Below the pieces are notes generated by a model. The model had not been told where the DNA came from and ran no database searches. It worked only from the letters and a program-made list of their open reading frames with translations. Position numbers and translations under genes: made by a program. From contig CAMPKR010000051.1 in assembly GCA_946887345.1 (NCBI GenBank), positions 1-10,779 of the forward strand: DNA of 10,779 bases, in the 5' to 3' direction. Shown here one piece after another: positions 1-5,342 of the stretch. Source of the stretch: an uncultured Bacteroidota bacterium. GTDB taxonomy: Bacteria > Bacteroidota > Bacteroidia > Chitinophagales > Chitinophagaceae. How positions within the stretch are numbered: position 1 is the first letter of the stretch; every line of letters starts with the position of its first letter.

Positions 1-663
1 GTTTTATGTTTACCTCTATCACTCAAGGCTCAAAAACTCTATTTAACCGGCGGTTATGTGATCGACCGACCCACAGTGCGGGACGGACTGAAAGAGAACG
101 GCATGGTGGATGAAATGAATGGCTCAATACAAGTCAACAAAATAAAACAGGCAGGCTTTTTTGCCGGAGCGGGTCTTTACCTGAAAGCAAAAAAAACTTC
201 CACTTTCGGTTTTCGCGGAGAGGCAGCCTTTGAAAGACATAGCCTGGCTATGGAAAGAACCGTGACTACTCAGGAAACTCCTTTCACTCCTCAATCAACT
301 TTTGCATCTGATATTTCTGCCTCCAACTCTTACCTGCGGCTTACGCCTACCCTATCCTATTGTCAGCTAAAAAGATCAGGCAAAAGCTACCAGGCCGACT
401 TTGGTCTCAGCCAGTTGGTTCACCTTGGTGGCTGGAAAGAGAATAGTTCATTCACTGCAGTACATATTTCAGCCGGTATCGGCTACCGCGGTATCTTGCT
501 GAAAGCAGGCGGAGAGGTAGGCCTGAGAAATACACTGGGTGGAGAAGGCAAGGACTACAAGGCTATGTCTAAGCGGTTTTTTGGAGGTATTGTGATCTAT
601 CCTTCGCTCTTTAAGAAAGCAAAACCGGTACCTGAACCACAGATTGTGCCTACCGGCGGGTAG
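1..663 (+). CDS. Outer-membrane beta-barrel protein, 5' partial
   Basis: The reading frame is open from base 1, so the true start lies just left of the window; a GTG at 58 is available but would remove the signal peptide. The first visible residues (VLCLPLSLKAQ) look like the hydrophobic end of a signal peptide with cleavage after A-Q, so probably only some ten residues are missing. About 220 residues are visible. They alternate short amphipathic strand-like segments (for example AGFFAGAGLYLKA, YLRLTPTLSYCQL, AVHISAGIGYRGILL, FFGGIVIYPSLF) with polar loops, the pattern of small outer-membrane porin-like barrels common in Bacteroidota. After the last strand there is an unusual proline-containing tail (KPVPEPQIVPTGG) instead of a terminal aromatic residue. 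Its 3' end overlaps the convergent methyltransferase gene by 14 bp. Substrate or partner cannot be told. Barrel class is inferred; a soluble beta-rich periplasmic protein is the alternative. Confidence 0.7.
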   Translation, partial: VLCLPLSLKAQKLYLTGGYVIDRPTVRDGLKENGMVDEMNGSIQVNKIKQAGFFAGAGLYLKAKKTSTFGFRGEAAFERHSLAMERTVTTQETPFTPQSTFASDISASNSYLRLTPTLSYCQLKRSGKSYQADFGLSQLVHLGGWKENSSFTAVHISAGIGYRGILLKAGGEVGLRNTLGGEGKDYKAMSKRFFGGIVIYPSLFKKAKPVPEPQIVPTGG

Positions 664-1306
664 ATTCCGCTACTACATTTTCCATCGAAAGCGCCCGGCC
701 GTCGAGTATGAAATCGGGCTCGCGATTTACCCTGGCAGATACCTCAGAGAATCCATTTGCAACCAACAACTGCTCTACATCCTCTTTCCCGTACATCTTA
801 AAACCGTATTGTGTGAAAGGATACTTTTCCATCTGGTACTTAGGCCTGAAGGAGAGGAACAGTTTGCCGCCCGGGCTTAACATCCGCTTCAGCTCTGCAA
901 AAGCCCTTGATACATCTTCCCAGAAATAAATGGTATTGACGGTAAATATCTTATTGAAACCCCCGTCCTCAAAAGGCAAGGCAGCCACATCGCCAAAGAC
1001 AAACTCAGCCTGCCCCTTTTCTACCCATTCCGCATTCATTTTGGCCGCTTCACTCACCATCAATTCCGAAAAATCACAACCGGTATATCCTACACTGGGA
1101 TCTACATTCAAAATCTCCTTCACAAAGTAGCCATTGCCCATACCCAGCTCCAGTATTCTGTCGCCGGCTTCAGCACTCACTGCCTTTATAGCGTCCCTGT
1201 TCATTTGGGCATTACCCTTGTTCATCATTTCGGCAGTGGCCAGTCCACCTTCACCTGTCGGCTGGCGCAGCTGGGCTGCCATTTGTTTATACTGTTCTTC
1301 CTGCAT
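650..1306 (-). CDS. Class I SAM-dependent methyltransferase
   Basis: Probably a cytoplasmic small-molecule methyltransferase of the Rossmann-fold type (UbiE/Methyltransf_11-like); the acceptor is unknown. With the start chosen here it has 218 residues. Motif I is ELGMGNG at residues 53-59, the acidic end of strand 2 is D78 in GCDFS, the adenine-side motif is GDVAALPF at 105-112, and the post-motif region runs from FNKIFTVNTIYFW (117-129) through LKRMLSPGGKLFLSF (139-153). The N-terminal part (AAQLRQPTGEGG, then a Met/Asn-rich segment) is a cap-like lead-in seen in related proteins. ATG at 1306 is preferred because it places a TAnnTTTG element about 20 bp upstream; ATG at 1366 would add 20 residues and overlap the start of the divergent gene, and a start at 1447 would run antisense through that gene. 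The 3' end overlaps the barrel gene by 14 bp, leaving no room for a terminator. Confidence 0.85.
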   Translation of the reverse strand: MQEEQYKQMAAQLRQPTGEGGLATAEMMNKGNAQMNRDAIKAVSAEAGDRILELGMGNGYFVKEILNVDPSVGYTGCDFSELMVSEAAKMNAEWVEKGQAEFVFGDVAALPFEDGGFNKIFTVNTIYFWEDVSRAFAELKRMLSPGGKLFLSFRPKYQMEKYPFTQYGFKMYGKEDVEQLLVANGFSEVSARVNREPDFILDGRALSMENVVAESTRR

Positions 1307-1326
1307 CTTATAATCTTGCGCTTGCA

Positions 1327-1334
1327 CAAATATA
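1327..1334 (-). promoter_or_regulatory. Candidate -7 element for the methyltransferase gene
   Basis: The minus strand reads TATATTTG, an exact match to the Bacteroidota -7 consensus TAnnTTTG, about 20 bp before the chosen ATG at 1306. No convincing -33 TTG was found at the expected spacing. The 58-bp gap between the divergent starts at 1306 and 1365 must serve both genes; on the plus strand TATCTTTA at 1351-1358 is a one-mismatch match close to the start at 1365. Confidence 0.4.
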
Positions 1335-1364
1335 AGTCGCCTTATCTCAGTATCTTTATCGCCC

Positions 1365-2102
1365 ATGAAGCAACTTCTGTTCCTACTTCTATTTCTGTCC
1401 TGTTTTTGTGCCCACGCACAGGAGTCGGCCAACGACATACTGGCCAAAATGGCTGCTGCTATGAAAAGCCATCAAAGCCTCAGCTACAATGCCGACCTCC
1501 GCATCAAATATCCCGACAGGCAGGACACTTCTTACGCCGATGGCACTGTGCACATGATGCGCGACGAACGTGACACCATCTGGGGCGGAATGGTATGGGC
1601 AGGAGAAGGAAAGAAATACGAGACTTATGCTTTCTATGATCTCAACCGCCGCTATGTAGTACAGAACACTATCCATCGCGTGGTGATAGACAAAGCCCGT
1701 AAAGGCGACCTTGGCCTGTCTATGATATATACATCTTTGCTTGGTGTGCCCTTTCTGCAGTCGGTAAATACCCGCAGCAACCCCATTGAGAAAGCAACAC
1801 TACAACCGGAAACCATCATCAGCGGCAAGTCCTGTTATGTAGTGGAGGTCACCACCTTTACAGGCAACAGCAGTGTACGAAACGAAACCTGGTACATTAA
1901 TAAAGCAGATTACTTTCCATTGATGATCAAAAAGTCCGAGACCGGCGGGCAGTCAACAGTATTATCAATAACAAGTTATCAATTCGATAAGATCGGCCCG
2001 GACAAGTTCTCACCATCACAAGTGCCTGCCAGCTACCGTGTTGACAACCGCGAAAGAGAGGTTCCTAAAAACATCCAGGCACCTGGTAACAGGAGAAGAT
2101 AA
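1365..2102 (+). CDS. Secreted LolA/RseB-like periplasmic protein
   Basis: A 245-residue protein with a clear signal peptide (MKQLLFLLLFLSCFCAHAQ, cleavage near residue 19). The mature part begins ANDILAKMAAAMKSHQSLSYNADLRIKY and continues as alternating beta strands, with a DTSYADGTVHMMRDERDTIWGG segment (54-75), CYVVEVTTF (157-165) and ETWYINKADYFPLMIKK (174-190). The order of a helix, then many antiparallel strands, with a Y/WYINxxxxxPLMI motif, is typical of proteins of the LolA/LolB/RseB half-barrel fold and of the N-terminal region found ahead of TlpA-type thioredoxin domains in Bacteroidota. No thioredoxin domain or CxxC motif follows here. The likely role is lipid or lipoprotein handling in the periplasm, which is inference. 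The tail ends in a basic RRR. The stop codon is 3 bp from the stop of the convergent peptidase gene. Family assignment is moderate; exact role unknown. Confidence 0.65.
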   Translation: MKQLLFLLLFLSCFCAHAQESANDILAKMAAAMKSHQSLSYNADLRIKYPDRQDTSYADGTVHMMRDERDTIWGGMVWAGEGKKYETYAFYDLNRRYVVQNTIHRVVIDKARKGDLGLSMIYTSLLGVPFLQSVNTRSNPIEKATLQPETIISGKSCYVVEVTTFTGNSSVRNETWYINKADYFPLMIKKSETGGQSTVLSITSYQFDKIGPDKFSPSQVPASYRVDNREREVPKNIQAPGNRRR

Positions 2103-2105
2103 ACA

Positions 2106-2783
2106 CTAATCTCCCCCATACCACACCACCGTCCCCACCACATTATCCTTATACACAAAACCAAGATAACGCGAGTCCAGCGAAGCATTGCGGTTATCGC
2201 CTAAGACAAAGTACATACCCCGTGGCACGCGTATCGGTCCGAAATTATCTACATTCCAGGTCCTGTTATAACGCTCGTATATTGTCTGGTCAGGCCGGTC
2301 AGCGGGAAAGATAAATCTTGCAGCCTTTATACCGCTATCACCCACTACTTTATCTGCCAGGTGAACAATGATCGTATCCCCCTGCACGCTGATATCTTTA
2401 TTATCAGTGATGTTCTGTATCCTTTTCAGCTGGCTGATGTCGGCCACATAGCGGTGCGCGAGCTGCAGGTCCTTGTCTGCATAATGACCGTTAACATAGA
2501 GGTCGCCGTTCTTTATCTGCACCTTATCGCCCTCCATGCCGCAGATACGGTGAATCCATGTTTCCTTACCGTACTCCATCGTGGTATTCTTATAACAGAT
2601 CAGGTCGAAACGGTCAGCACTAACGAGGTTAGATATAAATGCGATCTCGCCCTCCTTCAGCGTAGGGAAATTGCTATGTGTTTCAATACTGTAGTACTCA
2701 AAAAAATTAAGCGCTCTTCCGGCAAAGAACAGGATAATAAGACCAATAAAGGAGGTAAGGAGTATGGTGCGTGTTTTATTCAT
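2106..2783 (-). CDS. Signal peptidase I (S26 family), Ser/His-like variant
   Basis: A membrane-anchored S26-family leader peptidase that should cut signal peptides on the outer face of the inner membrane. With ATG at 2783 it has 225 residues; the frame extends to a TTG at 2792 but that adds only three residues. An N-terminal membrane segment covers roughly residues 7-27. The box-B region reads HSNFPTL: Ser37 aligns with the catalytic Ser, but the following Met of the usual S-M-x-P motif is Asn. Box D reads WIHRICGMEGDKV (76-88): where bacterial enzymes have Lys-Arg the sequence has His78-Arg79, as in ER/archaeal-type enzymes. Box E is canonical and bacterial in form, GDNRNASLDSR (195-205). 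The insert between box D and box E, about 105 residues including KNGDLYVNG, is long as in Bacteroidota enzymes. It could be a specialised or non-housekeeping paralogue. It is divergent from glyA and separated from it by 129 bp. Confidence 0.85.
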   Translation of the reverse strand: MNKTRTILLTSFIGLIILFFAGRALNFFEYYSIETHSNFPTLKEGEIAFISNLVSADRFDLICYKNTTMEYGKETWIHRICGMEGDKVQIKNGDLYVNGHYADKDLQLAHRYVADISQLKRIQNITDNKDISVQGDTIIVHLADKVVGDSGIKAARFIFPADRPDQTIYERYNRTWNVDNFGPIRVPRGMYFVLGDNRNASLDSRYLGFVYKDNVVGTVVWYGGD

Positions 2784-2854
2784 AAAGTGCAAATTAGCAT
2801 TTAGTGGCTTTTTCCTGAATAGCTCCCATGCATCTTTTAAGCGATGATCATAGT

Positions 2855-2884
2855 TCTCCCTTTAGGGGGCGAAGGGGGTTTTCC
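2855..2884. repeat. Short relative of the GGGGG-rich dispersed repeat
   Basis: The sequence TCTCCCTTTAGGGGGCGAAG, followed by more Gs, shares the CCCTTT...GCGAAGGGGG layout with the two longer copies at 7604-7661 and 10667-10722 but lacks their 3' half. CCCTTTAGGG and the flanking C and G runs give it dyad symmetry. It sits between the divergent peptidase and glyA genes, immediately before the putative glyA -7 element. Its relation to the long copies is plausible but the shared core is only about 10 bp. Confidence 0.35.
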
Positions 2885-2893
2885 CTATCTTCG
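2861..2893 (+). promoter_or_regulatory. Candidate glyA promoter
   Basis: TATCTTCG at 2886-2893 matches the Bacteroidota -7 consensus TAnnTTTG with one mismatch, and TTTA at 2861-2864 lies 21 bp upstream where a -33 TTTG is expected. Transcription would begin near 2900, giving a leader of about 13 bases before ATG 2913. The GGGGG-rich repeat occupies the spacer. This is a pattern match only. Confidence 0.35.
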
Positions 2894-2912
2894 CCCTACA
2901 AATACTACCTCA

Positions 2913-4220
2913 ATGCAAAGAGATACTGCCATATTTAGCCTGATACAGGAAGAATTGGAGCGCCAGCGCCGCGGACTGGAACTGATAGCTTCTGAAAATT
3001 TTACCAGCATGCAGGTAATGCAGGCTATGGGCAGCGTGATGACCAATAAATATGCAGAGGGTTATCCCGGTCGCCGCTACTATGGTGGCTGCGAGGTGGT
3101 AGATAAAAGCGAACAACTGGCTATCGACAGGGCCAAAGAGATATTCAATGTAGCCTATGCCAATGTGCAGCCGCACAGCGGTGCCCAGGCCAATGCAGCA
3201 GTAATGCTGGCCTGCCTCCACCCCGGTGATACCATCCTCGGACTCGACCTGAGCATGGGTGGTCACCTTACTCACGGCTCACCCGTAAATTTCTCTGGTA
3301 AACTATATAATGCTGTTCACTATGGCGTACTTAAAGACTCCGGCCTTGTCGACTACGATATGATGGAGGCCCGGGCAAAAACGCATAAGCCTAAGATGAT
3401 CATCTGCGGTGCCAGTGCCTACAGCCGCGACTGGGACTATGCCCGCATCCGCAAAATAGCCGATAGCATCGGAGCACTGGTACTGGCAGATATCTCCCAT
3501 CCTGCAGGTCTTATTGCCAAAGGTCTGCTGAGCTCTCCTTTTGAGCATTGCCATTTCGTAACTTCTACTACGCATAAAACACTTCGTGGTCCACGCGGTG
3601 GTGTCATACTCATGAAGCACGACTTCGAGAATCCCTGGGGCATCGCAGGGCCTAAGGGTGAGATACGCATGATGAGCCAGCTCATCGATCTTGCCGTGTT
3701 CCCCGGCACCCAGGGCGGCCCGCTGGAGCACGTGATAGCGGCCAAAGCTGTTGCCTTCTACGAGATACAGCACGATAATTTCCTCGCCTATGGTAAGCAG
3801 GTAGTGAGCAATGCCCAGGCCCTCGCGGGGTCATTCCGCGCAAAAGGCTACGACATTGTTTCGGGCGGTACTGACAACCATCTTCTTCTTATCGATCTCC
3901 GTAATAAGAACATCAGCGGAAAGAAAGCGGAGAATACCCTGGTAGAAGCCGATATCACACTTAATAAAAACATGGTTCCTTTCGACGACAAGTCGCCTTT
4001 CGTTACCTCGGGTATCCGCGTCGGCGTTCCTGCAATTACTACCCGCGGACTGAAAGAGGAGCACATGCCGCAGATCGTCACCTGGCTCGACCGTGTACTC
4101 ATGTCGCCGGATGACGAAAGCCTGATACGCAATGTAAAAGGTGAAGTGAACGAGTTCATGGCAGGTTTCGCACTTTATCCCAGCTTTGAGGCACAGGCAG
4201 TGGGCTACCAGTTGCACTAG
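2913..4220 (+). CDS. glyA: Serine hydroxymethyltransferase
   Basis: A cytoplasmic PLP enzyme that converts serine and tetrahydrofolate to glycine and 5,10-methylene-tetrahydrofolate, the main source of one-carbon units. It has 435 residues, the normal length. Visible signatures are LELIASENF (22-30, with Glu27), [13 protein letters not shown] (47-59), [12 protein letters not shown] (85-96), [12 protein letters not shown] (191-202) and the PLP-lysine motif [12 protein letters not shown] (219-230, Lys222). The segment [22 protein letters not shown] followed by [20 protein letters not shown] is the extended form I associate with Bacteroidota GlyA. The frame is open back to 2844, but the extra residues are encoded by a repeat and promoter-like sequence, so ATG 2913 (MQRDTAIF) is chosen. 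No key residue is missing. It heads a series of plus-strand genes but has its own candidate promoter and 95 bp separate it from the next gene. Confidence 0.97.
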   Translation: MQRDTAIFSLIQEELERQRRGLELIASENFTSMQVMQAMGSVMTNKYAEGYPGRRYYGGCEVVDKSEQLAIDRAKEIFNVAYANVQPHSGAQANAAVMLACLHPGDTILGLDLSMGGHLTHGSPVNFSGKLYNAVHYGVLKDSGLVDYDMMEARAKTHKPKMIICGASAYSRDWDYARIRKIADSIGALVLADISHPAGLIAKGLLSSPFEHCHFVTSTTHKTLRGPRGGVILMKHDFENPWGIAGPKGEIRMMSQLIDLAVFPGTQGGPLEHVIAAKAVAFYEIQHDNFLAYGKQVVSNAQALAGSFRAKGYDIVSGGTDNHLLLIDLRNKNISGKKAENTLVEADITLNKNMVPFDDKSPFVTSGIRVGVPAITTRGLKEEHMPQIVTWLDRVLMSPDDESLIRNVKGEVNEFMAGFALYPSFEAQAVGYQLH

Positions 4221-4265
4221 GACTGCACTCTGTTCACCACAATATATTTAGTGTTTACCCCATAC

Positions 4266-4299
4266 TTTGGGCGGTATCAGCAGCGTTTGCATATATTTA
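4266..4299 (+). promoter_or_regulatory. Candidate promoter for the GldM-C-like gene pair
   Basis: TTTG at 4266-4269 and TATATTTA at 4292-4299 (one mismatch to TAnnTTTG) are 22 bp apart, close to the usual Bacteroidota spacing. Transcription would begin near 4306, about 10 bases before ATG 4316. This is the best two-part promoter match in the window. Confidence 0.45.
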
Positions 4300-4315
4300 G
4301 ATATATCCAAAATCG

Positions 4316-4732
4316 ATGTTGATGCGAAAAATACTGCTGGCTCTGCTGATGTTCATGCCATTCACTTTGCTGGCACAATCGGTGGTTACCGACGACCCGG
4401 TCGCCGTGCTTGGTGAAATGAAGCCGGTACTTATAGATGGAAAACGCGGCTACCCTACCCTCACCATAACAGAGATACTGGAGAACCCACCCACTATCAG
4501 AAACGTGCAAGGCTTTACAATTACTCACTTCTGCCTGAGCTTCGACAACCGCGAGCGCATGGAAATATACGGTCCATACTGTAACAAACGTGAAGAATAT
4601 ACAGACGAAATGAAAGTGGCGCTTAAGAGAAACGCCTTTGGCCTGGGCACTGTCTACGTCGACGAAATAAGGGTCAAAGGCCCCGACGGACGAACAAGAA
4701 GTGTCAACAGCATCACAGTAAATTACAGATAA
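4316..4732 (+). CDS. Small secreted protein resembling GldM C-terminal domain (copy 1)
   Basis: A 138-residue protein with a signal peptide MLMRKILLALLMFMPFTLLAQ (cleavage near 21; ATG 4322 is an alternative start). The mature part is a single compact domain whose order of motifs matches what I recall of the GldM C-terminal domain: a G-K-R-G turn and TLTITEIL (42-55), a hydrophobic strand GFTITHFCLSF (66-76), a polar stretch with YTDEMKVALKRNAFG (95-109), then VYVDEIRVKGPDGRTRSVNSITV (113-135). The final V/IYxxxIxxxGPDGxxRxLxSIxx signature is the strongest point. GldM itself is a much larger inner-membrane motor subunit of gliding and type IX secretion with its C-terminal part in the periplasm; here the domain stands alone behind a signal peptide. 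It contains two Cys (73 and 89) which could pair. It is followed after 4 bp by a paralogue. Function unknown; a periplasmic partner-binding or regulatory role is inference. Confidence 0.7.
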   Translation: MLMRKILLALLMFMPFTLLAQSVVTDDPVAVLGEMKPVLIDGKRGYPTLTITEILENPPTIRNVQGFTITHFCLSFDNRERMEIYGPYCNKREEYTDEMKVALKRNAFGLGTVYVDEIRVKGPDGRTRSVNSITVNYR

Positions 4733-4736
4733 ACCA

Positions 4737-5129
4737 ATGAAAAAAATCATCACACTCGTTGTATTTTTGCTCATTGCAAGAGCAGGCTCTGCCCAGTCAG
4801 AAGTCAAAGCTTCCTTCGGCACCTTACCCTATGACGAGAAAAATATCCACTCAGGCACCATAGAGCAGATACTCGCCAATCCAAAGATCATTCTTAACAA
4901 CAAAAGCTACCACGTCGACTCTTTCTTCGTTAGTTTTTTGCCCGCTCAACCTGCCGACCTGGTCGGTCCCTTTACGATTGCCGGTGACAAACTCAGTCCA
5001 CGGATAATGAATTCTCTCAGGGATATGGGTGGTAAAAAGGGCATTTTGTTTATCGACAATGTAATGGTCTCTGCATCCGGCGGCAAAAGAATCGTTACCA
5101 ACAACGTACTTGTAAAGTATACACGCTAA
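4737..5129 (+). CDS. Small secreted protein resembling GldM C-terminal domain (copy 2)
   Basis: A 130-residue protein with signal peptide MKKIITLVVFLLIARAGSAQ (cleavage near 20). It is a diverged paralogue of the preceding gene: HSGTIEQILANPKIIL (38-53) matches the TLTITEILENPPTI segment, SFFVSFL (62-68) matches the central strand, GPFTIAGDKLSPRIMNSLRDMG (77-98) matches the GPY...YTDEM helix region, and GILFIDNVMVSASGGKRIVTNNVLVKYTR (102-130) matches the final hairpin. The GPDG turn of copy 1 is replaced by SASGGKR, and the two Cys of copy 1 are absent. Only 4 bp separate the two genes, so they are almost certainly co-transcribed and probably translationally coupled. Two unequal copies kept side by side suggest a heterodimer or divided roles, which is inference. 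Downstream 213 bp separate it from the large secreted protein gene. Confidence 0.7.
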   Translation: MKKIITLVVFLLIARAGSAQSEVKASFGTLPYDEKNIHSGTIEQILANPKIILNNKSYHVDSFFVSFLPAQPADLVGPFTIAGDKLSPRIMNSLRDMGGKKGILFIDNVMVSASGGKRIVTNNVLVKYTR

Positions 5130-5288
5130 ACCTGCCGGGTACGATTTTTGCACTTTCTTTCGTTAAGGCTTACAACTTATTGATTTTGTTTTTGATATTT
5201 ACACTGCTTTTTCAAAAAGAGACGTGGTAAATCTTAAAAAATCATGTGGATCGTGGTTCAGGCCCATATTTAACTCAGTTGTTAAGGC

Positions 5289-5314
5289 AGGGCGGTCAAA
5301 AGCCCTTATTTTTG
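5289..5314 (+). promoter_or_regulatory. Overlapping hairpin/T-tract and exact TAnnTTTG element
   Basis: AGGGC (5289-5293) and GCCCT (5302-5306) form a 5-bp hairpin with an 8-base loop followed directly by TATTTTTG (5307-5314). Read one way this is a weak intrinsic terminator for the GldM-C-like pair; read another way TATTTTTG is an exact Bacteroidota -7 element that would start transcription near 5320, about 22 bases before ATG 5343. The nearest upstream TTG (5279-5281) is 25 bp away, longer than usual. AAGGAAAG at 5330-5337 is a possible Shine-Dalgarno site. Confidence 0.4.
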
Positions 5315-5342
5315 CTTAAACGGATAAAGAAAGGAAAGATTC

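Noticed and set aside
1307..1447. Longer N-terminus for the methyltransferase
   Set aside because: It would run antisense through the start and signal peptide of the divergent gene, and the extra residues (Arg/Asn/Ser-rich) look non-coding.
1365..2102. TlpA-type thioredoxin fusion
   Set aside because: Only the N-terminal LolA/RseB-like part is present; there is no CxxC motif or thioredoxin fold segment before the stop.
2844..2912. N-terminal extension of glyA by 23 residues
   Set aside because: It would be translated from the repeat and promoter-like sequence, and known GlyA proteins begin near MQRDTAIF.
3303..4217. Long minus-strand open frames opposite glyA
   Set aside because: They mirror a clearly conserved enzyme gene on the plus strand and have no recognisable protein features.
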